From a bacterium (GTDB taxonomy: Bacteria > Fidelibacterota > Marinisomatia > Marinisomatales > UBA1611): a stretch of DNA of 64,000 bases. The notes below the pieces were generated by a model, which saw only the letters and a program-made list of their open reading frames with translations, made no database searches and had not been told where the DNA came from. The position numbers and the translations under genes were made by a program. The stretch covers positions 1-64,000 of the forward strand of contig SGYO01000005.1 of the NCBI GenBank assembly GCA_004321745.1, written 5' to 3'. Shown here piece by piece: positions 7,260 to 15,447 of this stretch (position 1 is its first letter; each line of letters starts with the position of its first letter).

Positions 7260-8166
7260 TTGGTAACGACCTTAATAATGGTTTAGTTAAGCATGTCGGT
7301 CCGCCAGATCCTTTCAATGATATTTCTGAGCCTTTGTAAGTATGTACTATAACATTTTGTTTTTCTAATAGTTTTTTTGTAATAGGGTTACCTTCAAGCA
7401 TAATTATTTCTCTTGGAGCTATAGCTAATACGTTACAAGCCATTGTTTCATATTCCTCGAAAGGTACTTCTATAAGTTCGATTTTACTTTCTTCTAAATA
7501 TTGAATGAATTGAACTGGAAGAAGTCTAGAATAAACTAAAAAAAGATTGGAGTCAATTGGACTCAAGTTGCTCATTAAATGCAAACAGTCGCTTGGGCCA
7601 TTCCAATGAGGCAATGGTACAGAGATTACGTTTTTAACAATACCAGAAAGAATTTCGCCAAGCTGTTTAGCGCCTTCAATATTACTGCGATAACCAATCC
7701 CAACTGCAATGTTATGCTTATCAATCCATACAATATCACCACCTTCAAGTTTTCCCGGAGCAGATATTTCTCCAAGTATTGGTATGTCATTATTTTTTAA
7801 AAATATTTTTATATTTTCTATTTCAGAGACTCTATTTTTTTTGCCCATATTGCAAATGATTGCGCCATCATTTGAAATTATAAAAGGATCATGCGCATAA
7901 ATAGAGTCGATTGTATTAGTATTCTTTCTGTCAAGAAAATACATTTCGATATTGTGAGATTTTAAAATATCAATAAATGCCTCATATTCATGTAATGATT
8001 CATTGTAATCAGGTGCATCAAAAAAATTTAGTTCTTTGAATTCACTATCAATTTTCTTCTGGTTAAAAAATGCATTTTTTGGATGGTTTAGGAGAATTTT
8101 TTTAATAGGGTCAACCATATTATTACAGTTGAAAATAGGTTGCATTCCTTTATGATTGTGAGTCAT
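7252..8166 (-). CDS. Dimethylargininase / arginine deiminase-like amidinohydrolase
   Basis: 304 residues of the guanidino-group-modifying superfamily (DDAH, arginine deiminase, amidinotransferases). Visible signatures are the YAHDPF segment near residue 90, the substrate-binding GKLEGGDIVW near residue 140, the catalytic His region PHWNGPSDCLHLM, and the nucleophile Cys in GSGGPTCLTKPLL close to the C-terminus. Family members hydrolyse methylarginine to citrulline and a methylamine, arginine to citrulline and ammonia, or transfer amidino groups; which one applies is open. It lies between a threonine-dehydratase-like gene (33 bases upstream) and a Rieske oxygenase that overlaps it, so it is probably part of one pathway. 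Confidence 0.85.
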   Translation of the reverse strand: MTHNHKGMQPIFNCNNMVDPIKKILLNHPKNAFFNQKKIDSEFKELNFFDAPDYNESLHEYEAFIDILKSHNIEMYFLDRKNTNTIDSIYAHDPFIISNDGAIICNMGKKNRVSEIENIKIFLKNNDIPILGEISAPGKLEGGDIVWIDKHNIAVGIGYRSNIEGAKQLGEILSGIVKNVISVPLPHWNGPSDCLHLMSNLSPIDSNLFLVYSRLLPVQFIQYLEESKIELIEVPFEEYETMACNVLAIAPREIIMLEGNPITKKLLEKQNVIVHTYKGSEISLKGSGGPTCLTKPLLRSLPSD

Positions 8167-8199
8167 TGTATATTCAAAATATGATATCTATTTAATTTC

Positions 8200-9138
8200 T
8201 TACCAAGGGATTTGTTTTAAGTCATAGTTGCCACCGGTCAAGATAAGGCCTACTTTTTTGTTTAGAAATTTGTTTGAATTTAACATTAAAGCAGCGAGAA
8301 CAATTGAGCATGATGGTTCGATAATTATTTTTAACCTTTGCCAAATCATATACATAGAGCTGATAATCATTTCCTCTGAAACAAGTAATATTTTATCTAC
8401 ATTTTCTTTAATGATAGGGAATGTAACTGTACCTACTTGCGCCCTTAATCCATCAGCAATAGTATCTGTAGTTTCATTTGACATAATTTTATTATTTAAA
8501 ATAGATCTATATGTATCATCAGCATTTTCTGGCTCAGCTCCAAACACTTTTATACCAGGCTTTAAATTTTTAGCAGCTAACAAAGTACCTGATAGCAGGC
8601 CTCCTCCGCTAACAGGGCAAATGATTGCATCTAAATCAGGCACTTTTTCAATTAATTCTTTTGCTGCGGTTCCTTGCCCGGCAATGATTTTTTCATCATT
8701 ATAAGGGTGAATGATTGATCCCCCTGATTTCTGAACCATTTTTTCTAGAGTATCTTCTCTTGATTTGATATTGGGTTCACAATAGAAGATTTCTCCGCCA
8801 TACCTTTGTACATTTTCTATTTTATTTTTGGGTGTATTATTTGGCATGATAATTTTAGAGCTTGTTCCAATTTTATCGGCAATAAATGCAACTGCAGCGC
8901 CGTGATTTCCTGATGAAGTTGTAATAATGCCATTTTTTATTTCTGTGTCATTAAGCTGTAGAATAGAGTTTGTTGCACCTCTAATTTTAAAAGATCCTGT
9001 TTTTTGAAAATTTTCGCATTTAAAAAAAAGATTAGATCCCAGTTCATTATCGAGGCTATCAGAAGTTAAAATTGGAGTGTTATGAATGTGGTCTGAAATT
9101 ATCTGATGGGCTTTTTCTATGTCATTATATGTTACCAT
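8200..9138 (-). CDS. Threonine/serine dehydratase-like PLP enzyme
   Basis: Fold-type II PLP enzyme of about 312 residues. The cofactor lysine lies in GSFKIRGATN (about residue 50), the phosphate-binding glycine-rich loop is PVSGGGLLSGTL (about residue 180), and TSSGNHGAAVAF is the substrate loop. There is no C-terminal regulatory ACT-like domain, so it is of the short catabolic class that also includes serine racemase, threo-3-hydroxyaspartate ammonia-lyase and the ectoine-utilisation protein EutB. I chose the ATG at 9138; the track's TTG start adds two residues. It follows queF by 17 bases and leads the non-queuosine half of the operon. Confidence 0.9.
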   Translation of the reverse strand: MVTYNDIEKAHQIISDHIHNTPILTSDSLDNELGSNLFFKCENFQKTGSFKIRGATNSILQLNDTEIKNGIITTSSGNHGAAVAFIADKIGTSSKIIMPNNTPKNKIENVQRYGGEIFYCEPNIKSREDTLEKMVQKSGGSIIHPYNDEKIIAGQGTAAKELIEKVPDLDAIICPVSGGGLLSGTLLAAKNLKPGIKVFGAEPENADDTYRSILNNKIMSNETTDTIADGLRAQVGTVTFPIIKENVDKILLVSEEMIISSMYMIWQRLKIIIEPSCSIVLAALMLNSNKFLNKKVGLILTGGNYDLKQIPW

Positions 9139-9155
9139 AGTCAAAGCTTAAAAAG

Positions 9156-9548
9156 TTAATTGTTTATGCTTCCTTCAATACATGTTGTCTTGAAACCACC
9201 TCTAATGTTATAAATTGTAGTTATTTGAATTTTTTTTGTTTCAAGTATTGAGCTTAGATCATCATAGATACGTTTTGTTGCACCTTCTTGATAGATACCA
9301 ACACTGCGGAAACTAGTAAAATAGTATTTTAAAGATTTTAGTTCTATGCATTTTCCCCCCGCAGGAAAATATTCAATCCTAACTTTTGCTAAGTCTGGGA
9401 GACCACTAAAAGGGCAAACTGCACTAAATTCATTTGTTTCTGTTTTTATATATTGGTCTAATGATTCAAAGGGGAATGTTTCAAGAAAGTCAGCATTAAT
9501 TTTAGATTCATCATCGTAGTTAAAAATTTTTCCTTCCGCTTTCGCCAT
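9156..9548 (-). CDS. queF: NADPH-dependent 7-cyano-7-deazaguanine reductase
   Basis: 130 residues, the short unimodular (YkvM-type) QueF that reduces preQ0 to preQ1. The catalytic Cys stands in [12 protein letters not shown] (about residue 45), and the family motif region [21 protein letters not shown] follows. The gene lies one base after queD in a queC-queE-queD-queF series, so four steps from the GTP-derived pterin to preQ1 are encoded together. GTP cyclohydrolase, Tgt and QueA are not in the window. Confidence 0.96.
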   Translation of the reverse strand: MAKAEGKIFNYDDESKINADFLETFPFESLDQYIKTETNEFSAVCPFSGLPDLAKVRIEYFPAGGKCIELKSLKYYFTSFRSVGIYQEGATKRIYDDLSSILETKKIQITTIYNIRGGFKTTCIEGSINN

Positions 9549-9549
9549 A

Positions 9550-9906
9550 CTAATCTCCTTTGTATATGCATCCAGTAGAATGCGTTTCCTTTATTTCAAT
9601 CTCTACTAAACCTAATATCTCAGGTTTAACTTTTTCCCATATGTACTTACACATATTTTCACTAGTTGGGTTTTCAAGGCCTTTGATATTATTTAGGTAA
9701 GCATGGTCTAATAATTTTCGGATTGGATCGAATGAATCTTCTATTTCTTGAAAGTCAATTATGAATCCAGTTTTCTCATTCAATTCTCCGCTAACCTTTA
9801 AAATTATTTCGAAAGAGTGTCCATGGACTTGAGAACATGGGTGTTCATTAGGCAGGTTCGGAAGAGATCTTGCGGATTCAATATGAAATTTTTTGTAAAC
9901 AATCAT
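9550..9906 (-). CDS. queD: 6-carboxy-5,6,7,8-tetrahydropterin synthase
   Basis: 118 residues, typical QueD length. It converts dihydroneopterin triphosphate to carboxytetrahydropterin for 7-deazaguanine synthesis. The zinc-site histidines are seen in FHIESAR near the start and in VHGHS; the catalytic Cys lies in [10 protein letters not shown]. The C-terminal KETHSTGC completes the family pattern. It stands between queE (8-base gap) and queF (1-base gap). Confidence 0.96.
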   Translation of the reverse strand: MIVYKKFHIESARSLPNLPNEHPCSQVHGHSFEIILKVSGELNEKTGFIIDFQEIEDSFDPIRKLLDHAYLNNIKGLENPTSENMCKYIWEKVKPEILGLVEIEIKETHSTGCIYKGD

Positions 9907-9914
9907 GCTTTAAA

Positions 9915-10550
9915 TTAAGGAAACCCCAATATTTTATGTGTTTGTAAACTTAGCTTCCAAAAGGGATTGTTTTTAACAAAATTTTCAGACATCATTTTAT
10001 TTTCATCATAATTGTTGTTATCCATTGGCTGAATAAAGAAAAAATTAAAATTAAGATTTTCAAATTGAAGTGGATCAAAACCACTTTGAGGATAAACAAA
10101 TTTTAATTCATCGCCTTTTATTAAAATAATTTTTGAATTTTTTTTAGGGCTTACACATATCCAATCTATATTTCTTGGAGGAATTTTAGTACCATTTGTT
10201 TCAATACCTATTTTAAAACCAGCAAGATGCACTTTATCAACAAAATCTTGATCTAATTGGAGCAGTGGTTCACCTCCTGTGCATACTATATATGGTTCCT
10301 CTTTGATTGTTGGCTCCCAAAGTTTTAGAATGATGTTAATAATTTTTTCTATATCGTAATGCCCACCATTAATTCCATTTGTCCCAACAAAGTCAGTATC
10401 ACACCAGTTACATATTGCCTTTTTCCTATCTTTTTCTAATCCACTCCATAGGTTACAACCGGAAAATCGAATGAATATTGCAGGCCTTCCAGTATGATGC
10501 CCCTCCCCTTGTTTAGTTAAATAAATTTCTTTAATGCTGTATCTAGTCAT
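9915..10550 (-). CDS. queE: 7-carboxy-7-deazaguanine synthase (radical SAM)
   Basis: 211 residues. QueE rearranges carboxytetrahydropterin to 7-carboxy-7-deazaguanine with a radical SAM cluster. The cluster motif is the expanded CX14CX2C form, running from FSGCNLWSG to AICNWCDTDF (Cys32, Cys47, Cys50), a variant known in some QueE subgroups instead of CX3CX2C. The N-terminal YLTKQGEGHHTGRPAIFIR is the QueE signature, and a TGGEPLLQ motif follows at about residue 90. It is six bases downstream of queC. Confidence 0.95.
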   Translation of the reverse strand: MTRYSIKEIYLTKQGEGHHTGRPAIFIRFSGCNLWSGLEKDRKKAICNWCDTDFVGTNGINGGHYDIEKIINIILKLWEPTIKEEPYIVCTGGEPLLQLDQDFVDKVHLAGFKIGIETNGTKIPPRNIDWICVSPKKNSKIILIKGDELKFVYPQSGFDPLQFENLNFNFFFIQPMDNNNYDENKMMSENFVKNNPFWKLSLQTHKILGFP

Positions 10551-10556
10551 TTAGGT

Positions 10557-11243
10557 TCAATTATAGTTTAATGGATCTTCAACTCCAATGTCAGAAAATC
10601 CTTTGAGGCGGAGTTTACAGGCATCACATTGACTACATGGCTTCCCTTTTTCCCTTGGAGAGTAGCATGAGGAGGTGAGATTATAGTCTACACCTAGATC
10701 TAAACCTTTCTTTATTATCTCTGCTTTAGTTAGTTCAATAAGAGGGGTATGTATTGTATATTTACCAATATGTTGCACTGCATCTTTAGTAGCAACATTC
10801 ATCATGTCTTCGAATTTCGATATGAATTCTGGTCTGCAGTCAGGGTAACCGCTGTAATCAATTGCATTCACTCCAATAAAAATATCAAAAGCTTTTATCG
10901 TTTCAGCTTTTGCTAATGCAATTGATAAAAAGACTGTGTTTCTCGCTGGTACATAAGTTGACGGTATGTCGTGAACATTTTCAATATCTCTATTTTTTGG
11001 GATTTCAATGTCATCTGACACTAAGGAGGATCCACCAAATGATGCTAGATCAATATCAATAATTGCATGACTTTTAAATTTCAGATGTTTTGCAACTTCC
11101 CTTGATGCCTCTAATTCGTAGTTATGTTTTTGTCCATAATTAATTGTAATCCCATGTAATTCATATTGAGCTTTATCAGCAATTGCAGCACATGTTGTAG
11201 AGTCTAATCCTCCAGATAATAATATGACTGCAACTTTATTCAT
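10557..11243 (-). CDS. queC: 7-cyano-7-deazaguanine synthase
   Basis: 228 residues. QueC converts carboxydeazaguanine to preQ0 using ATP and ammonia. The PP-loop ATP-binding motif LLSGGLDSTTC is at residues 8-18, and the zinc site appears as a Cys cluster in SSCYSPREKGKPCSQCDACKLR near the C-terminus. It is the first gene of the operon, so its upstream region should hold the promoter. The leader ends CTATAAAAAGCTAA before ATG; no convincing preQ1 riboswitch was found there. Confidence 0.97.
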   Translation of the reverse strand: MNKVAVILLSGGLDSTTCAAIADKAQYELHGITINYGQKHNYELEASREVAKHLKFKSHAIIDIDLASFGGSSLVSDDIEIPKNRDIENVHDIPSTYVPARNTVFLSIALAKAETIKAFDIFIGVNAIDYSGYPDCRPEFISKFEDMMNVATKDAVQHIGKYTIHTPLIELTKAEIIKKGLDLGVDYNLTSSCYSPREKGKPCSQCDACKLRLKGFSDIGVEDPLNYN

Positions 11244-11487
11244 TTAGCTTTTTATAGACGCGTTTAAAGGAATATTTTTTAGAAAAATATGTGCCGTAAA
11301 GTTAATTGTTGTAAGCTAATAATTTATAGTTTTTGTTTTCAATTAAGATCTAACAATGAAAAATATTTAAATTTTTTTAAAAAATATAACTTTAGTTGTT
11401 GCGATAAATTTTCAAGTAAGGTTATAATTGATGGTCTCTTTTGACAAAGTTTTTTTAAAAAAAGATTTTAAAGGAAGAGGCTGATAA
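11244..11487. other. Intergenic region between queC and the tmRNA leader
   Basis: AT-rich spacer with no gene. It must hold the minus-strand queC promoter. A small A/T hairpin (ATATTTTT/AAAAAATAT on the minus strand) lies about 30 bases upstream of queC. A plus-strand sigma70-like promoter is at 11399-11428, and a TTGACA hexamer at 11441-11446 lacks a good -10 partner. Confidence 0.5.
11399..11428 (+). promoter_or_regulatory. Sigma70-like promoter upstream of tmRNA
   Basis: TTGCGA (11399-11404), an 18-base spacer and a perfect TATAAT (11423-11428) predict a start near 11435. The next stable gene downstream is tmRNA at 11582, so this may drive a precursor tmRNA or the short leader element between them. 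Confidence 0.55.
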
Positions 11488-11577
11488 ATGAAACATACGA
11501 TAGTTTTTGTATGTGAAGAGAAGGCTTCGGGTTGGCGTTTGAAGCCTTTTCTTGTTTATAGACATTTTGTTTTTTGA
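11488..11577 (+). CDS. Possible 29-codon leader ORF before tmRNA
   Basis: ATG is preceded seven bases upstream by a purine-rich AAAGGAAGAGG that could serve as a Shine-Dalgarno, unusual in this window. The frame reads MKHTIVFVCEE and so on, ends with TGA at 11575-11577, and stops four bases before tmRNA. A GC-rich stem AAGGCTTC/GAAGCCTT (11521-11548) followed by a T-rich run lies inside it, so the region might instead be a terminator or structured RNA. Without homologues I cannot say it is translated. Confidence 0.3.
   Translation: MKHTIVFVCEEKASGWRLKPFLVYRHFVF
11521..11552 (+). terminator. Terminator-like hairpin upstream of tmRNA
   Basis: AAGGCTTC and GAAGCCTT form a perfect 8-bp stem with a 12-base loop and run into TTCTTGTTT. 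It would end a short transcript from the 11399-11428 promoter, or act as a processing structure in the tmRNA leader. Confidence 0.55.
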
Positions 11578-11581
11578 AAAT

Positions 11582-11934
11582 GGGGGCGACCGGCATTCGA
11601 CGAGATATGTGAGATGCCAAATCGCATGCGGAGGATTTCAGTACCCTCCTTAATCATCTGATAAAAACAATATATGCCGATTATGGCTATATGGCTGCAG
11701 CTTAATTGAGGTAGCCCGCTTCTTAATCAATTTGCTTGTAGTTTTTTAAAGGAGCGTCATCAATACAAGCTAGTTTCAAATCCGCCTATGAATTTGAAAT
11801 GAAATATAATAGGCTGGCTCTTTTTGATTTGGGTCTCTAATAGAAAGAAGAGTAAGAAAATAATTAGAAGACTAAGCATGTAGAAGTTTTTCATTAAACT
11901 ATTTCGGACGGGAGTTCGATTCTCCCCGCCTCCA
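11582..11934 (+). ncRNA. ssrA: Transfer-messenger RNA
   Basis: tmRNA rescues stalled ribosomes and tags their products. The 5' end GGGGGCGAC pairs with the 3' CGCCTCC as a 7-bp tRNA-like acceptor (one G-T pair). The conserved 5' segment CGGCATTCGAC and the T-arm region GGGAGTTCGATTCTCCC are plain. Between them a reading frame GCC GAT TAT GGC TAT ATG GCT GCA GCT TAA (11676-11705) encodes a tag ADYGYMAAA, similar in style to the Chlorobium tag ending YAMAA. CCA is not encoded after the discriminator A. Length 353 is normal. The tonB-receptor gene on the other strand ends two bases beyond it. Confidence 0.96.
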
Positions 11935-11936
11935 CA

Positions 11937-14561
11937 TTAAATGTTAATTTCAAAAAATATCATTGGTGTTATTCCAAGCATCATAACATTAGATATAATT
12001 CTTCCCGATGAAAAAGGGTTGTACCTCTTATGACTAATATTTTTTCTGTTGTAAACGTTATAAATGGAAAGTCCTGAATTAATGTTAAAATATTTCAAAT
12101 TAAAATCTTTTGATATATTAATATCAAGATGATGTGAAGGTGGCAATCGTAATGTGTTTTTTTTGCCTTGAACAATATCTACCTTAAAATCAGTAGTAAT
12201 GTTAATATAGTCTTCGTTTGTGAATGACCTTCCAGAAGAGTAAGACCAGCTGGCGGTAAGATTCCAATCGAGTATAGAAGTAATTAAAACTGTTTTCAGT
12301 TCATGGGCAAAATCATGATCAGCTTTATAAAATTTTCCATTATTTATATTATTGAATGAGTAATTTGTTTTATTATAATGATAGGAGATCCATCCATTGA
12401 TTGATTTGTTTTTTCTCCTCATTAACAATTCTATTCCATTACTTTTTTCTCTGCCCTCGTTCTCAAGCAAGTAATCGCTATTTATGTCACTATCATCAGA
12501 TAATATATTCATTGGTGATAAATATTCTTCGAAGTTAAAATGTCCCTCACTTTTTCTAGTATACAACGAAAAGCTGCCCTCACTAAAATGGTTTTTCAAG
12601 TGCATACCTATCTGAGAATTAGACGAACGTACAATAGGAACTCTTTTCCCTGATATTATCCAAGTGCTCTTTGAGCTCCTCGTGCTGAATGAATTATTAA
12701 ATTGATGAATAAATTGATTATTTTTACCAGAGGCACCTTCAATAGTTAGATTAGGGGTTACGTTAAATGTGCCAGAAAGCCTAGGTTCTAAATAATTCAT
12801 TTTATTATCAGAAAAAAATGAATTTCTTAGTCCTAGAACTAAACGTAATTTTTTATTTGGAGTCCAAATATCTTCAAAAAATATTGAATGTAAAAGAGAT
12901 TGTTGAGAGGCATTGCTTTCTTCTAAAATTTCGCTCAAAGACCTTATATTATTCAAATTTATATTGTAATCTGATCTATTATATCCGGATTGAATCACAT
13001 GATTTTTTATCAATCTAATATTTTGGTAAATGTTGATTGATTCATCATTAAATGTATTACGTTCTTGTATGGATTGAGCTAGCTCATCTTTAGGTGAAGA
13101 GATGTCATATAGTTTTGAATAATGCTTGCTTGAGTATGTTGTATTTGCATAAGAAAATTTAATGTTCCACTTTGGGTTGGCATTATATGTCCATTTCACT
13201 ATTCCTCCAGAATTAGATAAATTTGTATCTTCCTCAATTTTTGAGGAGTCATAACGTAAAATATCTTCAAAACCATAAAATTCCCTTTTTTCATCAATGT
13301 TATCCTCACCTTGCATTAAAGTGAATGATATGCTGTTCATAGGGTTAATCATATATGTTGCTACAGCACTAATATCTTGAAAATTAAATTTAGGTGTATA
13401 ATTTGAAGATTGGCTTGAATTAGCTGAGAGACTTATGAGGTTAAAATTATCATCCCCAATTATAAAATCTTTAATTGAAGAATAGAGTTTGGTGGGCACG
13501 ATATCATTACATATTCTTCCTGTTAATATGAAGCTTCCATTTGATGAAATAGGCATTTCAAGCTGAGCGCTATTTGTAGTAAAGTTTGTGAAAACTTTTG
13601 CTTTAGTTCCATTATTACTACCAGTTTTATTTGTCATTTCTAACAATCCTGAAATCTTACCTCCATACCTTGCAGGATAAACACCTTTATAAACCTGTAC
13701 ATCCTTAATTGATGCTGCTTGAACGCTATTTAAAAAACCAAACATATGGGTGTCGTGATATAAAGACATACCATCAATTAAAATTAAATTTTGTTCAGGA
13801 CGTCCTCCGCGAATGTATAATTCTGCATTCCCTCCTAACCCTGCATTAATTCCAGGTAGTAATTGAAGGGATCTAAAAATATCAATTTCCCCTATTGTTG
13901 GTAGTGTTGATACATGCCTTGGAGAAAAAGATATTTTACCAGGATCTTTTGCTATGCTTAGAAATTCTCTAGCGACCCCCCTTATAAAGATATTTTTTGA
14001 TTTCAGTACTTTTTGGTTTAAAAATATATTTATGAAGATGTTTTCATTTTTTAATGTTGTTACCACTTGTTTGTGAGTTTCATAACCTATGTAAGAAATG
14101 AGTAAAGTACATATTTTTGAGTCAATGTTTGATAGCGAAAAAAATCCTTCATTGTCTGAAGCTGTTCCAATGTTTAAGTATGGGATATAGATATTTGCGT
14201 ATGGTATGGCCTCATTGGATTTCTTATCATGCACTCTGCCAGTTACATTAAACTTTACATCATCTATTTCAAATATTGTGTATTGATTCCCAATTTTTTT
14301 CCAATCATAATCTATTTTAGATAATATAATGTTTAATACTGTTTCCAGATCACAGTCATAACAGTCTATTGAAACATATTGATTAGCTATTTTTGATGGA
14401 TATATAATTGGCACTTCATAATCAGTCACTATTTTTTGAAGAGCTTTATCAATAGGAATATTATTGTAAGAAATTGAGACTTGCGGATTGTTACTCCTTA
14501 TATGAGAGAAAATTAATAGAGGGAGTATCGCTATATACTTAAAGTAGGATGTAAGAGTCAC
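11937..14561 (-). CDS. TonB-dependent receptor with STN signalling domain
   Basis: 874-residue outer-membrane receptor. Order: signal peptide; an STN (secretin/TonB N-terminal) domain at about residues 28-100 (IPIDKALQKIV to YTIFE); a carboxypeptidase-regulatory-like beta-sandwich (VTGRVHDKKSNEAIPYANIYI) at about 110-190; a plug domain with LQLLPGINAGLGGNAELYIRGGRPEQNLILIDG at about 235-270; then a 22-strand-type barrel ending in an aromatic residue pattern (MIFFEINI). The STN domain usually talks to FecR, which is encoded immediately upstream and overlaps this gene by 23 bases. The ligand is unknown; family members import siderophores, vitamins or glycans. Confidence 0.94.
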   Translation of the reverse strand: MTLTSYFKYIAILPLLIFSHIRSNNPQVSISYNNIPIDKALQKIVTDYEVPIIYPSKIANQYVSIDCYDCDLETVLNIILSKIDYDWKKIGNQYTIFEIDDVKFNVTGRVHDKKSNEAIPYANIYIPYLNIGTASDNEGFFSLSNIDSKICTLLISYIGYETHKQVVTTLKNENIFINIFLNQKVLKSKNIFIRGVAREFLSIAKDPGKISFSPRHVSTLPTIGEIDIFRSLQLLPGINAGLGGNAELYIRGGRPEQNLILIDGMSLYHDTHMFGFLNSVQAASIKDVQVYKGVYPARYGGKISGLLEMTNKTGSNNGTKAKVFTNFTTNSAQLEMPISSNGSFILTGRICNDIVPTKLYSSIKDFIIGDDNFNLISLSANSSQSSNYTPKFNFQDISAVATYMINPMNSISFTLMQGEDNIDEKREFYGFEDILRYDSSKIEEDTNLSNSGGIVKWTYNANPKWNIKFSYANTTYSSKHYSKLYDISSPKDELAQSIQERNTFNDESINIYQNIRLIKNHVIQSGYNRSDYNINLNNIRSLSEILEESNASQQSLLHSIFFEDIWTPNKKLRLVLGLRNSFFSDNKMNYLEPRLSGTFNVTPNLTIEGASGKNNQFIHQFNNSFSTRSSKSTWIISGKRVPIVRSSNSQIGMHLKNHFSEGSFSLYTRKSEGHFNFEEYLSPMNILSDDSDINSDYLLENEGREKSNGIELLMRRKNKSINGWISYHYNKTNYSFNNINNGKFYKADHDFAHELKTVLITSILDWNLTASWSYSSGRSFTNEDYINITTDFKVDIVQGKKNTLRLPPSHHLDINISKDFNLKYFNINSGLSIYNVYNRKNISHKRYNPFSSGRIISNVMMLGITPMIFFEINI

Positions 14562-15411
14562 CCTGTAATTTAAACTTTCGCTTAGACAATAGCGATATAC
14601 TGCTAAGGACAGAATCTAAATTATTTGGGCTTAGATCAATAATACCTGAAATAGTTGTGTTTTTTTGTAGGTTATCTTGGAATACAATTTTAATAGCATA
14701 CCTGCGTTCAAGTTCTTTACAAATTTTTTCTAAAGAGCTGTTATCACAAATAAGTTTGTTATTTTTCCACCCTGGATAAAAATTTGAAACTTTAGAAACA
14801 GAGAGTATTTTTGGTTGGTTAATACTGATATCAACCTGTTCACCTTTTTTTAGATCTATAGATTTCGTTTTATTTTCAATTTTTACCTCACCTTCATTAA
14901 CTCCAATTTCAAACCCATCTTCTCTTGAACGCACATTGAATTTTGTTCCAAGCACTGTAACCTTTGCAAGGTTGGTTGAAATAATAAAAGGGCTAGAGCC
15001 TTTTTCAACTTCAAAATAAGCTTCTCCACTTAACGTTACTTCTCTGCTAGTTGAATTAAAATTCTTTGAATATGATAATGTAGTGCCAGCATTCAAATGA
15101 ACTTTTGTACCATCATTCAATGAAACAGTTTTTGTTTTATGACCATAACTTGAATGAATATTTACAGTATTAAGCATTTTTATAATTGGGATGGAAATTA
15201 ATATTGTAATAAAAAACGCAGTTATTAGCCTTGGGAGTAAAGTTCTTTTAAAGATCGGAATTTTATATGTCTTTATTTTTTGAGGTTGAGCTGAAATTTC
15301 AATTTGTTGCTCTAAACGCATCCAAACATCTTGCTTAGAAGGTGCTTTTTTGTGCTCGATCTTTGAGCACAAATCCCATATCAATTTCTCTTTTTTAGTA
15401 AGTTTTAACAT
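14539..15411 (-). CDS. FecR-type anti-sigma factor
   Basis: 290 residues. A short cytoplasmic N-terminus (about 75 residues) leads into one membrane helix (LLPRLITAFFITILISIPII). The periplasmic FecR domain has the typical SLNDGTKVHLNAGTTLSY and EVTLSGEAYFEVEKGSSPF segments, followed by a DUF4974 domain (LERRYAIKIVFQD to TISGIIDLS). It would hold the ECF sigma factor inactive until the TonB receptor signals. It lies 36 bases downstream of the sigma gene and overlaps the receptor gene. Confidence 0.94.
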   Translation of the reverse strand: MLKLTKKEKLIWDLCSKIEHKKAPSKQDVWMRLEQQIEISAQPQKIKTYKIPIFKRTLLPRLITAFFITILISIPIIKMLNTVNIHSSYGHKTKTVSLNDGTKVHLNAGTTLSYSKNFNSTSREVTLSGEAYFEVEKGSSPFIISTNLAKVTVLGTKFNVRSREDGFEIGVNEGEVKIENKTKSIDLKKGEQVDISINQPKILSVSKVSNFYPGWKNNKLICDNSSLEKICKELERRYAIKIVFQDNLQKNTTISGIIDLSPNNLDSVLSSISLLSKRKFKLQGDSYILL

Positions 15412-15447
15412 TTGTATAGTTATTAACGATAGTTAAGAGAGTTTTAC

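Noticed and set aside
8228-8704. 158-residue plus-strand ORF in the threonine-dehydratase-like gene
   Set aside because: It is antisense to a clear PLP enzyme, and its hydrophobic composition is what the complementary strand of such a gene gives.
5153-9138. Saxitoxin-like or ectoine-catabolism cluster
   Set aside because: Rieske oxygenase plus amidino enzyme recalls sxt genes, and a dehydratase plus dehydrogenase recalls eutB/eutC. However, the polyketide-like SxtA, EutD/EutE hydrolases and transporters are absent, so neither name is justified.
11244-11300. Possible preQ1 riboswitch before queC
   Set aside because: The leader ends CTATAAAAAGCTAA, like the tail of class I preQ1 riboswitches, but no P1 stem with the loop that should pair to that tail is found in the preceding 35 bases. 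The match is probably chance, unless a covariance search finds another class.
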